Positions 8,807-17,633 are shown, numbered from the stretch's first letter. The stretch: DNA of 64,000 nt from Paenibacillus dendritiformis (GCF_945605565.1 NZ_OX216966.1:1043001-1107000); one strand, 5' to 3'. Numbers and translations are program-made. The notes: generated from the letters alone by a model not told the origin.

Positions 8807-8853
8807 GTTCTTGTGAAAGAACGATAAAAATAAAATTGTTCTTAATAAAGAAC
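8807..8853. promoter_or_regulatory. Twin 16-bp dyads before the lasso operon (putative operators)
   Basis: Two inverted repeats share the arms GTTCTT and AAGAAC with 4-base centres: 8807-8822 (centre GTGA) and 8838-8853 (centre AATA). Their centres lie 31 bp apart, about three helical turns, so they face the same side of the DNA. They sit in the 5' leader, close to the predicted start point, where a repressor could block the operon. The regulator is unknown. Confidence 0.6.
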
Positions 8854-8861
8854 ATGAATAA

Positions 8862-8891
8862 AGAGTAACATCCCTCTTTAAGGATTGTCAA
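8862..8891 (-). promoter_or_regulatory. Promoter of the lasso operon
   Basis: On the minus strand TTGACA (8886-8891) is followed after 18 bases by TACTCT (8862-8867), preceded by an extended -10 TGT. It is a plausible housekeeping promoter about 80 bases upstream of the cyclase start. Confidence 0.5.
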
Positions 8892-8936
8892 CCCTGAATC
8901 ATCCCATTCGAGGCGGAGCAATATGTCACCTTGTGG

Positions 8937-8964
8937 TTGATCATGTTCATATATGTTTTATAAT
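8937..8964 (+). promoter_or_regulatory. Promoter of the wecA/tagO-like gene
   Basis: TTGATC (8937-8942) and TATAAT (8959-8964) are separated by 16 bases, 33 bases upstream of the start codon. The hexamers fit a sigma-A promoter, divergent from the lasso operon. Confidence 0.55.
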
Positions 8965-8996
8965 GAAGTAAACGGTTATGCAGCGGAGGTAATGAT

Positions 8997-9959
8997 ATGC
9001 TTTATTACGTTTTCGCCTTCCTTCTTTCTGCTTGTATCGTCCTTATGCTTATTCCTCCATTCAAGAAACTGGCCTTCCGCATCGGCTTCGTCGATCAGCC
9101 GCAGGCGGATAACGAACGGAAAATACATAGGCAGCCCATTCCTTTATTGGCGGGGGCTGCGATTTTCATCGGCTTTTGCGTCACCTATGTGCTATTCGTC
9201 CCGCATTCCTTGACGAAGATGGCCGGCATTCTCGGCGGCGGGCTGCTCATCCTGTCCATCGGCATGGTGGATGACTGGTACAAAACCCGGCGCAAGGACT
9301 TCCCCGCGCTGCCGAAGCTTATCGTGCAGGTAGGGGCCGCCGCTCTGATCTACGCCTCGGGAATCGCTTTCATCGGCTTCAACAACCCGTTCACGGGGCA
9401 GTTCGTTTACTTGCCGGAATGGCTTCAGTTCCTGCTGACGGTAACCTGGATATTCGGGGTGACGACGGTCATTAACTTTTCGGACGGGATGGACGGTCTG
9501 GCTGGGGGGCTGACTGCGATCTCGGCAGGCACGCTGTTCGTCGTCGGCATCTCGCACGGACAAGGGACTCCGGCGATGATGGCCTTGATTCTGGTTGGTG
9601 CGGCACTCGGATATTTGCGTTACAACAAGCCGCCGGCCAACGTCTTTATGGGCGATGCGGGGGCGACGTTTCTCGGCTTCATGCTGGGGGTGGTGGCGCT
9701 CGACGGCGCGTTCAAGCAAGCGACGCTCTTATCGCTCTTCATTCCGATTCTCGCGGTGGGCGTGCCGATATTCGACAATATTTTGGTCGTCATCCGGCGG
9801 ATGCTGAACGGGCAGCCGATATACAAAGCGGATGCGACCCAGGCGCATTACCGTCTGCTTGCGGTCGGATTGAATCAGAAGCAGGTTGTTATCTTCTTGT
9901 GCCTGCTGAATCTTTGCTTCGGGCTGACTTCCATTATTTTATCGCTGCTGCCTGTCTGA
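8997..9959 (+). CDS. Undecaprenyl-phosphate GlcNAc-1-phosphate transferase (WecA/TagO family)
   Basis: This 320-residue integral membrane enzyme of the MraY/WecA family would transfer an amino-sugar phosphate, usually GlcNAc-1-phosphate, to undecaprenyl phosphate. That is the first step of teichoic acid or other envelope glycan synthesis. The conserved Asp pair is D92-D93 in MVDDWYK. The loop NFSDGMDGLAGG lies around 160-171 and MGDAGATFLG around 218-227. About ten hydrophobic segments are visible. It stands alone behind its own promoter, so which glycan it starts is open; TagO and WecA orthologues look alike. Confidence 0.88.
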   Translation: MLYYVFAFLLSACIVLMLIPPFKKLAFRIGFVDQPQADNERKIHRQPIPLLAGAAIFIGFCVTYVLFVPHSLTKMAGILGGGLLILSIGMVDDWYKTRRKDFPALPKLIVQVGAAALIYASGIAFIGFNNPFTGQFVYLPEWLQFLLTVTWIFGVTTVINFSDGMDGLAGGLTAISAGTLFVVGISHGQGTPAMMALILVGAALGYLRYNKPPANVFMGDAGATFLGFMLGVVALDGAFKQATLLSLFIPILAVGVPIFDNILVVIRRMLNGQPIYKADATQAHYRLLAVGLNQKQVVIFLCLLNLCFGLTSIILSLLPV

Positions 9960-10041
9960 CGGATGCAGCGCTTGGCGGACGTAGACCCGTCTCACACGAA
10001 TGCCAACAACCTATACACCATATGAAATCAGGTGAATGCGT

Positions 10042-11100
10042 ATGACGGAAGAAGAAGTGCAGGCTCCCGGCTGGGACGCGATTGATGCGAAATTGAAGGA
10101 ACTGTACGGGGACACGGAGCCGCTCCATTATGGCACCGTCCTGCCCTTTATGCTGGGCGGCGAAGATCCGCTGGACGGGATCAGCGTCTATGCGCAGACC
10201 GAGCCGGTGCCGCATTGGCATTATGTCACATACGGCTTCTCGGAGCTGTACGAGAAGGAAGGGGATGACCCGGACATCAGCGGCTATGGCTTCGAGCTGA
10301 CGATGCGGCTGAAGCGGGAGGGGGAGGAGGAGCCTCCGGCATGGCCGATGAATATGCTGCAGAATCTGGGCCGGTATGTATTCCGGTCGGGCAATGTGTT
10401 CGCGGCAGGGCATTATTTGGATGCGAACGGACCGATCGAGCTTGACTCGGACACGGAGCTGAGGGCGCTCTTCTTCATGCGGGACAGCGAGCTGGGCGAG
10501 ATGGATACGCCGAACGGAAGCGTGGAATTCCTGCAGGTGGCCGGCATTACGCTGGACGAGCTCGACATGATGAAGTCATGGAGAAGCAGCGGCTTCCTGC
10601 CGATGATGGAGGAGGTTCTGCCGCTGGGCATCACCGACATGAAGCGGACGTCGGTGCTCCGCAATCCGGCTATCGCCGCCAGAGCGGAAGAGGGAATTCA
10701 GAGGGACGGCTCCGGGACGGGCAGCCTGTTCATCGATAGTCTGGCCTGGCAGGAGGAGAAGAAGTTCCTGCGGGGGGCGGCTTTTACGATTGAGATCGGG
10801 GCGAAGCAGGCACCCTCGGTTGCCAACATATTACGCGGCCGCATTCCATACCGGGAGCCGCTGTATTTGATCGGCCCGAACCAGCATGTCGCCTGCCTTC
10901 CCGGCGACGAGCCTCATGCCGTCGTGCAGGACGACGCTCTGGAACTGCATCTTAACGAGCAGGCGCTGGAGGAGCTGGCTTCCCGGCTCGTGCCGCGTCA
11001 AGGCTCGTTCACGCTCGCTTCCTTGCCGAAGGTGCAATTCCACATCGTCAAGACCGAAATCCGCAATCCGAACGGCGAGGTCGTCGAGACGATCGGTTAA
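10042..11100 (+). CDS. SUFU (suppressor of fused)-domain protein
   Basis: The 352-residue product matches the bacterial SUFU-domain family in its N-terminal half, with HWHYVTYGFSELYEKEGDD and an ELTMRL strand near residues 55-95. The C-terminal half, from about residue 200, is a second domain that I cannot name. Bacterial members lack the Hedgehog pathway, and their role is unknown; some act as immunity proteins. The start at 10042 is preferred because AGGTG (10030-10034) lies 7 bases before it but only one base before ATG 10036. A terminator follows. Confidence 0.8.
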   Translation: MTEEEVQAPGWDAIDAKLKELYGDTEPLHYGTVLPFMLGGEDPLDGISVYAQTEPVPHWHYVTYGFSELYEKEGDDPDISGYGFELTMRLKREGEEEPPAWPMNMLQNLGRYVFRSGNVFAAGHYLDANGPIELDSDTELRALFFMRDSELGEMDTPNGSVEFLQVAGITLDELDMMKSWRSSGFLPMMEEVLPLGITDMKRTSVLRNPAIAARAEEGIQRDGSGTGSLFIDSLAWQEEKKFLRGAAFTIEIGAKQAPSVANILRGRIPYREPLYLIGPNQHVACLPGDEPHAVVQDDALELHLNEQALEELASRLVPRQGSFTLASLPKVQFHIVKTEIRNPNGEVVETIG

Positions 11101-11125
11101 CGGAATCGAATAATATGGCGCTGAG

Positions 11126-11164
11126 ATGCCCTCTGTCTTCTCTGAGAAGATGGGGGGCTTTTTT
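11126..11164 (+). terminator. Terminator of the SUFU gene
   Basis: An imperfect stem between GCCCTCTGTCTTCTC and GAAGATGGGGGGC is followed by TTTTTT. Confidence 0.6.
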
Positions 11165-11169
11165 CCATC

Positions 11170-11217
11170 AAAAAAAGAGCCGCGCAGGCACGGGGAAATG
11201 CGTTCGCCGTGCGCGGC
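11170..11217 (-). terminator. Terminator of the 5'-nucleotidase gene
   Basis: GCCGCGC (11179-11185) pairs with GCGCGGC (11211-11217), extended by CACGG/CCGTG. On the minus strand it is followed by a run of T. Confidence 0.75.
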
Positions 11218-11269
11218 CCTTCGAAGAGGGGCTTGATTATAAAAGCTTGAACAGGGAATGGGCCGACAG

Positions 11270-13138
11270 TTACTGGCGAATGCGCTGCTCGATCTTCCCT
11301 GTAATGTCTTTCTTCGCCTTCATGTACTGTTCGACCACTTCATAGAGCGTGACGCCGGTATCGAGCGATTTTTTGTTCATGAACATGGAATATCCGTCAC
11401 CGCCCGCGATCAGGAAGTCGTTCGTCGCGACATGATACGTTGTATCTTCTTCCAGCGCCTTGCCGCCTACCTTGACATCGGTCACGCGGCTTCCCTTCGG
11501 CTGCTTCATGTCGAAGGCGAAGGACATGCCCGCAATTTGCGGGAAGCGTCCGGAGCCGGACTCGATTTCGCTCACGCCGTTTTCGAGAGCCGCCTTCAGG
11601 TCGCTGCCCTTCACTTCAACGACAGCCAGCGTGTTCGGGAACGGCAGCACGTCGTACAAATTCCGCTTCGTCACATCGCCCTTCATAATGGTCGTACGGA
11701 TGCCGCCCGAGTTCGTGATGGCCAAATCCGCTTCGAAGCCAGGCATTGTACGGGTGCGTTCCAGCATCGCGTCCGCCACCAGGTTGCCCATGATCGTCTC
11801 CTGCTTCCGCACTCTCGACCGGTCCCCGTCCAGATCGACGCTCGCGGTCGCGATTTTTTCATTCAAGAGCGAATCGGTCTCTTTTTTAAGCGACTCGACG
11901 ATGGCGGATACGGCCGGGTCGGGCTTCGTCGCTTCGTCATATTTGAGCAAGCCGCCGGAGAAATGAACCAGATCTTCGCCATGATAGTACAGGTCTACCC
12001 GGCCCAGCGACTTGGCGTATTCCCAATCCTGTACAATGTAAGTGCCATTGACCAGCTCCGGCTCATCGACCGGGGTATGGGTGTGACCGCCAACGATGAT
12101 GTCGATGCCGGGAACCTGCTTCGCCATCTCCCGATCATACTCCAGGCCGGTATGGCAGAGCACGATGACATGATCGGCCTCTTGGCGCAGCTTCGGCACC
12201 CATTCCTTCGCGACTTCGATCGGATCCCGGAACGTCAGACCCTTCACATTGTCGGGATGGGTAACGATCGGCGTGTCCTTCGTGACGAGGCCGAGGATGG
12301 CGAAGGTCTTGCCACCCACCTGCTTCTTGACATAAGGCTGAAGCAAAGGCTTGCCTTCCCCGTCGAAGACGTTCGCGGCCAGCACAGGGAATTCGAACAT
12401 CTTCGTCAGCTTCGCGAGCTGCTCATAGCCGAAGTCATATTCGTGGTTACCCGACGCCATGAAGTCGTAGCCGAGGGCATTGGCCAGCTTCGTTGCCGTT
12501 TCCCCTTTGGACAAATTCACGTAAATGGTGCCTTGAATCATATCTCCGGCATCCAGCAGCATCGTATTCGGATTTTCCTCCCGCAGCTCCTTCATCAGGG
12601 TGGCGAGCTTCGCATAGCCCATTTCTTTCGCTTTGGCATCTTCGAGAACGTGGCCATGCAGATCGTTCGTATGTCCGATCGTGACATGCGTCGTAATCGC
12701 GTCGCCGAGCGCCTTGAAGAACTGGTCGCGGGTCACCTTCTCTCCGGCCAGATCCAGACGTAACCCCGCTTTTTCCGCCACGGTCTGCAGCGTTGCCGCA
12801 TTGGCCGGACGATGAAGCTCTGTCCACTGCTCCGCATCGACGATACCCTCTTGCTTCGCCCACGTAAGCGACTTGGCGGCCCAGTGCTTGATCGCCGGAT
12901 CGGCAGCCTTCACGGACTGCACCGCGTCCTGTACGCGTGCGAGCATCGCGATGGCTTCCACAAGAGTGATCGGGCGCTCCAGCGCGAGCCCGTCTTTGGT
13001 CCCGAAGATGTAGTTCTTGTCCTGCATCCATTGGATATGATCGATAGGGTGGATCGGCGCCGCAAATAAGGAACCGGCGAACAAGGCGCTCATCAGAGTC
13101 GTCAGTACCGCGGCTGTGCCAAGCTTCTTTTTGTTCAT
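11270..13138 (-). CDS. Exported 5'-nucleotidase with N-terminal SLH-like repeats
   Basis: The 622-residue protein starts with a signal peptide (MNKKKLGTAAVLTT, cleavage near FAAP). Two stretches, about residues 30-70 and 85-130, resemble S-layer homology modules. A metallophosphoesterase domain follows with GHTNDLHGH, LLDAGDMIQG, SGNHEYDF and GGHTHTPV, and then the 5'-nucleotidase C-terminal domain. It would hydrolyse extracellular nucleotides to scavenge phosphate and nucleosides. I chose ATG 13138 over 13156 because GGAGG lies 8 bases before it. Surface anchoring through the SLH-like part is inferred. Confidence 0.85.
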   Translation of the reverse strand: MNKKKLGTAAVLTTLMSALFAGSLFAAPIHPIDHIQWMQDKNYIFGTKDGLALERPITLVEAIAMLARVQDAVQSVKAADPAIKHWAAKSLTWAKQEGIVDAEQWTELHRPANAATLQTVAEKAGLRLDLAGEKVTRDQFFKALGDAITTHVTIGHTNDLHGHVLEDAKAKEMGYAKLATLMKELREENPNTMLLDAGDMIQGTIYVNLSKGETATKLANALGYDFMASGNHEYDFGYEQLAKLTKMFEFPVLAANVFDGEGKPLLQPYVKKQVGGKTFAILGLVTKDTPIVTHPDNVKGLTFRDPIEVAKEWVPKLRQEADHVIVLCHTGLEYDREMAKQVPGIDIIVGGHTHTPVDEPELVNGTYIVQDWEYAKSLGRVDLYYHGEDLVHFSGGLLKYDEATKPDPAVSAIVESLKKETDSLLNEKIATASVDLDGDRSRVRKQETIMGNLVADAMLERTRTMPGFEADLAITNSGGIRTTIMKGDVTKRNLYDVLPFPNTLAVVEVKGSDLKAALENGVSEIESGSGRFPQIAGMSFAFDMKQPKGSRVTDVKVGGKALEEDTTYHVATNDFLIAGGDGYSMFMNKKSLDTGVTLYEVVEQYMKAKKDITGKIEQRIRQ

Positions 13139-13282
13139 AAATGACCTCCGTCGCATACGAAATCGTGAAGATGTGAGAGAACTCGATATGACATATATAT
13201 TTATCGTAGGGCATGCGAATGAGGGGATTGTTAACGGAAGTTATCGTTTTTGTAAAGGCGGGTGCGGTCAGGGGATAGAAAA

Positions 13283-13321
13283 GCAAGGCCGTTCCGGTCA
13301 CAGGTGACAGGACGGCCTTGC
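13283..13321 (-). terminator. Terminator of nrdAB
   Basis: GCAAGGCCGT and ACGGCCTTGC form a strong stem downstream of nrdB. On the minus strand CTTTTCT follows. Confidence 0.7.
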
Positions 13322-13372
13322 CGCATAAAGCTGGATATACATGCACGGGGCAGGTCCCGGCATCACTTCGGC

Positions 13373-14425
13373 TTACAGTTCGTCGAAGCCGTTGTCATCG
13401 CCAACCTTGCCGTAGTTGCGCGATTTGGCTTCGAAGAAATCAGTCTTCGTCGAATTGAGCGCCTCGTCGGAGAAGGGCTTAATCCATGGCATGCAGTTCA
13501 CGTCGACGCCTTCATAGGCCTTCTCCATGCCCATCAAAGCGAGGCGGCGGTTCGCGATATATTTAATGTAATCGCTCAACTCGCGCAGATCGATGCCGCG
13601 GATATTGCTGAGCGTATAATGCGCCCAGTTCGTCTCCAGCTGAACGGCCCGGTCGATCGTATCGTAGACGAACCGGCGGTTCGCGTCGATATTCAATTCC
13701 GGGAAATCGCGCAGCAACTGCTTGAACACTTCGCCGAAGAAGTAGCAGTGCTGATTCTCGTCGCGCTGGATGTATGAGATCATCTGGCTCGTCGCCATCA
13801 TCTTCTGGTCGCGCGCGAGATTGTAGAAGAAGGCGAACGTGCTATAGAAAAATACACCTTCGAGAATCAGATCCGCAACGAGCGCTTCAAAGAACGTCTG
13901 CGGCGTCGGATTGTCCCGGAATGTCTGGTAAATGTCCGCGATGAAGCGGTTCCGCTCCAGCAGCACGGCATCATGCTTCCAATATTCGAAAATCTCCTTC
14001 TGCTCCTGCTCCGACACGAGCGAGGACAGCACATAAGAATAAGATTGATTGTGAACGACTTCCTGCTGGGCAATAATGGCCGCAATGGCCTCCAGGGAGG
14101 AATCAGTGAAAAACCGCTTCACATCGCCGACGAACATCGTCTGCATCGAATCGAGCACCGCCAGCAGCGAAATGTTGATCTTGAAGGCACGCTGCTCATC
14201 CGGCGTCAGGTTCGGAAATTGCTGGGCGTCCTTGGACATCGGAATCTCATCGGCGATCCAATGGTTTAACAGAAGCACCTTGTACAGCTTGTACATGTGC
14301 GGCATCCGGATATCGTCCCAGTTCAGGATGCCGGAGCATTCGCCCAAAATAATGCGGGTCGATTGGTTCGGCGCCTCGGTATTGAATATTTTTTGCAGTT
14401 TCAGCTCGCGATCGAGTAAAGTCAT
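13373..14425 (-). CDS. nrdB: Class I ribonucleotide reductase, beta subunit
   Basis: The 350-residue radical-generating subunit provides the tyrosyl or metal cofactor for deoxyribonucleotide synthesis. Helices with iron-ligand patterns are visible: AIIAQQEVVHNQSYS near 100 and ISYIQRDENQHCYF near 200. I prefer ATG 14425 because the frame from there begins MTLLDRELKLQ and AGGAAG lies shortly before it. It follows nrdA after a 173-base gap that contains two repeat hairpins. Both genes would be controlled by the cobalamin riboswitch and NrdR-like boxes upstream of nrdA. Confidence 0.93.
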   Translation of the reverse strand: MTLLDRELKLQKIFNTEAPNQSTRIILGECSGILNWDDIRMPHMYKLYKVLLLNHWIADEIPMSKDAQQFPNLTPDEQRAFKINISLLAVLDSMQTMFVGDVKRFFTDSSLEAIAAIIAQQEVVHNQSYSYVLSSLVSEQEQKEIFEYWKHDAVLLERNRFIADIYQTFRDNPTPQTFFEALVADLILEGVFFYSTFAFFYNLARDQKMMATSQMISYIQRDENQHCYFFGEVFKQLLRDFPELNIDANRRFVYDTIDRAVQLETNWAHYTLSNIRGIDLRELSDYIKYIANRRLALMGMEKAYEGVDVNCMPWIKPFSDEALNSTKTDFFEAKSRNYGKVGDDNGFDEL

Positions 14426-14487
14426 CCATTTTCTTCCTTTCCGCACATAATCATTATTCTATCTGTCGCCTGGGGGAGGGAGCCGCT

Positions 14488-14568
14488 CCCGAAGAAGCGG
14501 GATTCCTTCCGGAGAAGCGAAGCAGTCCCCGAAGAAGCGGGACTGCTTTCCGGAGAAGCGAAGCCGCC
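14488..14568 (-). repeat. Tandem 40-base repeat between nrdA and nrdB
   Basis: Two copies of a roughly 40-base unit start at about 14488 and 14528. Each holds CCCGAAGAAGCGGGA followed by TCCGGAGAAGCGAAGC. On the transcript GCAGTCCC and GGGACTGC can form a hairpin across the junction. The structure could influence the ratio of nrdA to nrdB, but no function is shown. Confidence 0.6.
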
Positions 14569-14598
14569 CCCGGAGGCAGCGGCCGTCTGGCGTTCGCT

Positions 14599-16950
14599 TT
14601 ACGAACTGCACGCTTCGCATTCCTCGACGGTAAGCGCCTGGCTGCGCACATAGTAGGTCGATTTCAAGCCCGCCTTCCAGGCATGCAGATGCAGGTTAAG
14701 GAAATCGACGGCCCGGATATCCGGACGGACGTACAGGTTGAAGCTCTGACCTTGGTCGATATGGCGCTGGCGGGCTCCCGCCATGCGGATGGACCAGTTC
14801 TGATCGAGGCGGAATGCCGTCTTGTAATACCACATCGTCTTGTCGGACAAGTCCGGCGCCGGATTGGCGATCTTGTACGTGGTCTTCTCTTCATAGCTGA
14901 GCAGCTCGTATACCGGATCGATGCTCGCGGTCGAGCCGGCGATGATCGAGGTGGAGCCGTTCGGCGCGACCGCCATCAGCCATGCGTTGCGCATGCCGTT
15001 CGCCTTGACCTCGGCAGCGAGCTCGTTCCACTGCTCGGTCGTCACGAAGCGGCCGGGGCGCGTTCCGGTCGTATATTCGCGCTGTTCGAAGTAGCGGCCG
15101 TTCTCCCATTCGGACTGAGTGAACAGCGGGTAGGCGCCTTTTTCCTTCGCCAGCTCCATGCTCGCCCGCACCGCCAAATAATGAATCCGCTCATACAAAT
15201 GATCGTTATACTCCACGGCCTCATCCGACTCCCAGGCGATGCCTTCCAGCGCAAGCAGATGATGCAGCCCGAAGGTGCCGAGCCCGATCGCGCGGTAGCG
15301 CCGGTTCGTATGCTGGGCTTGCAGCACCTCGATATTGTTGATGTCGATGACGTTGTCAAGCATCCGCACTTGGATCGGCACGAGGCGTTCGAGCACGTCG
15401 GCCCGCACAGCGCGCGCCAGATGAATCGAGTTCAGGTTGCAGACGACGAAGTCGCCCGGAATCTTGCTGATGATGATGCGGGCCCGCCCGTCCTCCAGCA
15501 CGAGCTCTTCCTGCTCGATCGTCGTCGGCGACATGTTCTGCATAATCTCGGTGCACAGATTGGAGCAGAAGATCGTGCCATGCGCCTTGTTCGGGTTGGC
15601 CCGGTTGGCGGTATCCTTGTAGAACATATAAGGCGTTCCGGTCTCCAGCTGAGACTTCAGGATGCGCTTCATGATGTCGATGGCCGGCAGCGTAATGCGA
15701 GACAGCCGGGGATTCGCCACCGCCTCGGCATACTTCTCGCGGAACTGCCCCTGGCCCGCCTGCTCGTCATAGAAATCTTCCAGTCCGAGCGGACGGCCGT
15801 TCCCGTCGGTCCAGCCCATCGTCTTCTTCACTTCATGCGGGCAGAACAGATGCCAGTCTTCGCGCTTCTCGACCGCTTCCATGAACAGATCCGGGATGCA
15901 GACGCCATGGAAAATATCATGCGCGCGCATGCGCTCGTCGCCGTTATTTAATTTGAGATCGAGGAAGGACAGAATGTCCTTGTGGTACACGTCCAGATAG
16001 ACGGCAATGGCGCCCTTGCGCGTGCCGAGCTGGTCGACGCTCACGGCGGTATTGTTCAGCTGGCGAATCCAGGGGATGACGCCGGAGCTGGTATTTTTGT
16101 GGCCGCGAATATCGGAGCCGCGCGCCCGCACCTTGCCGAGATAGACGCCGATGCCGCCGCCCATCTTGCTCAGCCGGGCCACGTCGGTATTCGAATCGAA
16201 GATGCCTTCCAGCGAGTCGTCCACCGTATCAATGAAGCAGCTCGACAACTGGCCGGCGACCTTCTTGCCCGCGTTCGCCATCGTCGGCGTCGCGGCGGTC
16301 ATATAGAGATTGCTCATCGCCCAATATGCTTCCTTGGCCAGCTCGACCCGGCGCTCCTCCGGCTCCTGATGCATCAGATACATGGCGATGATCATGTAGC
16401 GCTCCTGCGGCAGCTCCATCGTGCGCCCTTCGAAATCGACGGCCAAATACCGCTCCGCGAGGGTGAGCAGCCCGATATAGTCGAACAGCTCGTCGCAGGC
16501 TGGATCGATCGCCTGGCCCAGCTCGCGAATCTGATCGGGCGTATAGGCTTCGAGCAGTTCCTGACGGTAAATGCCGATATCGGCCAACTGCTTAATCAGC
16601 TTGTAGAAGTCACCGTACGGGCGATCGGCGTACGCCTTGTAGCTGCGGTGCAAGGCTGCTTCCTTATACAGCTTCGTCAGCAGCGCGCGCGCAGCGACGA
16701 ACTTCCATTGCGGCTCCTCGACAGAGACCAGCTCCAGGGCGGTCATGATGCAAGCCTGTGTGATGTCGGATGCCTCAACATGGCTGTGGCGCAGCTTGGC
16801 CAGGACGCCCCGGTGCCAGCGTTCGCGGTCCAGCTCCGGGTAAGCGCCCATGATGCGCTCGCCATAACGCATGATGCGGTCCGCATCGAACGCGAGCGAG
16901 CGATTATTCGGTTTGTGTACGGTCTGAACGGTATGATTGGTGGTTAGCAT
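14599..16950 (-). CDS. nrdA: Class Ia ribonucleotide reductase, alpha subunit
   Basis: The 783-residue catalytic subunit reduces ribonucleoside diphosphates. An N-terminal ATP-cone (about residues 10-105) predicts allosteric activity control. The barrel includes GQLSSCFIDTVDDSLEGI, CSNLCTEIM and VVCNLNSIHLAR, which carry the expected active-site Cys and Asn residues. The C-terminal redox pair is VEECEACSS. The start ATG 16950 sits behind AGGAGG. The leader carries a B12 riboswitch, as described for class Ia nrd genes of Streptomyces that also own a B12-dependent enzyme. Confidence 0.95.
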   Translation of the reverse strand: MLTTNHTVQTVHKPNNRSLAFDADRIMRYGERIMGAYPELDRERWHRGVLAKLRHSHVEASDITQACIMTALELVSVEEPQWKFVAARALLTKLYKEAALHRSYKAYADRPYGDFYKLIKQLADIGIYRQELLEAYTPDQIRELGQAIDPACDELFDYIGLLTLAERYLAVDFEGRTMELPQERYMIIAMYLMHQEPEERRVELAKEAYWAMSNLYMTAATPTMANAGKKVAGQLSSCFIDTVDDSLEGIFDSNTDVARLSKMGGGIGVYLGKVRARGSDIRGHKNTSSGVIPWIRQLNNTAVSVDQLGTRKGAIAVYLDVYHKDILSFLDLKLNNGDERMRAHDIFHGVCIPDLFMEAVEKREDWHLFCPHEVKKTMGWTDGNGRPLGLEDFYDEQAGQGQFREKYAEAVANPRLSRITLPAIDIMKRILKSQLETGTPYMFYKDTANRANPNKAHGTIFCSNLCTEIMQNMSPTTIEQEELVLEDGRARIIISKIPGDFVVCNLNSIHLARAVRADVLERLVPIQVRMLDNVIDINNIEVLQAQHTNRRYRAIGLGTFGLHHLLALEGIAWESDEAVEYNDHLYERIHYLAVRASMELAKEKGAYPLFTQSEWENGRYFEQREYTTGTRPGRFVTTEQWNELAAEVKANGMRNAWLMAVAPNGSTSIIAGSTASIDPVYELLSYEEKTTYKIANPAPDLSDKTMWYYKTAFRLDQNWSIRMAGARQRHIDQGQSFNLYVRPDIRAVDFLNLHLHAWKAGLKSTYYVRSQALTVEECEACSS

Positions 16951-16964
16951 CCGTATTCCTCCTC

Positions 16965-17016
16965 GAAAAAGAGCAATAAAAATAGCCGTCCCTTCGCGAG
17001 AACAGCTCAGGACGGC
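16965..17016 (-). terminator. Riboswitch expression-platform terminator before nrdA
   Basis: GCCGTCC (16985-16991) pairs with GGACGGC (17010-17016). On the minus strand the stem is followed by TATTTTTATT and then the nrdA ribosome site. It is the likely off-state of the cobalamin riboswitch. Confidence 0.7.
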
Positions 17017-17184
17017 ATGGCAAAGCCGTATGTATCCGGGGGGTTCTAATCATGGCGGCTCTCCATATCTTGGACAAGACGCAGCTCCCCCTGCAACCAC
17101 GCAGCTGCATTCGCCCGCCGCAAGCGGTACCGCAGTGCAGCGCGCGGCCTGAACACGTTCCCTATTCCGCGCAGGGAAATGAAT

Positions 17185-17410
17185 GTGCTGCGATACAGGC
17201 AGGTCTCCTGGCTGGAAGCCGTATACCTCGGCGGCCTTCCCGGGACATTCGTCCCAGTGGACATAGAAAAGGCCGCTCTCTACAGAGCGCCTGTTCTGCC
17301 GGGTACTTGCTGCCGGAACGGTGATGACCATTGCTCCGGAAGCGCTTCTTACAGTGGCGGGACCGCGACGGATTCGCACCGTCTTCCCTATTAAGCCGGG
17401 GCCCGACGCG
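17185..17410 (-). ncRNA. Cobalamin riboswitch
   Basis: On the minus strand the aptamer shows GGGAAGACGGTGCGAATCC, then GCGGTCCCGCCACTGT, and finally the B12 box AGCCAGGAGACCTGCC. These match the conserved parts of the cobalamin (AdoCbl) riboswitch in order and spacing. It lies about 240 bases upstream of nrdA. With the downstream terminator hairpin it should shut off the B12-independent reductase when cobalamin is present. Confidence 0.93.
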
Positions 17411-17444
17411 CATCGCTTTGTCGAACCGCAGCACCTGTATCGTT

Positions 17445-17486
17445 CAATATGTTGTTATACTCATGATAATATACTACAACATATTG
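17445..17486. promoter_or_regulatory. Pair of NrdR-like boxes upstream of nrdAB
   Basis: CAATATGTTG (17445-17454) and CAACATATTG (17477-17486) each match 9 of 10 core positions of the NrdR box (CwAtATaTwG), and are exact reverse complements. Their centres lie about 31-32 bp apart, three helical turns, the spacing known for NrdR box pairs. They lie in the likely nrdAB promoter region, just upstream of the riboswitch. NrdR represses reductase genes when dATP is high. Confidence 0.7.
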
Positions 17487-17633
17487 GGGAAGTAAATAGG
17501 TTTTAGGTGATATTCCGCATAGGAAAACGACAAGATTTGAGACAGTTCCGTGCGTGGTCCGGGCCTTAAAAAACACCAGCGCAGCAAATACCGCCCCATA
17601 GTGGCGGCCGTCTTTCTGTCCTAGAATAGAGGA

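Noticed and set aside
11258..12763. Long open frame (501 codons) antisense to the 5'-nucleotidase
   Set aside because: It follows from the codon bias of the real gene on the other strand. It has no ribosome site, and its product is rich in His and Arg without any recognisable domain.
14683..16947. Two long open frames antisense to nrdA
   Set aside because: Both mirror the GC-rich codons of nrdA. Products look random and nrdA has full motif support.
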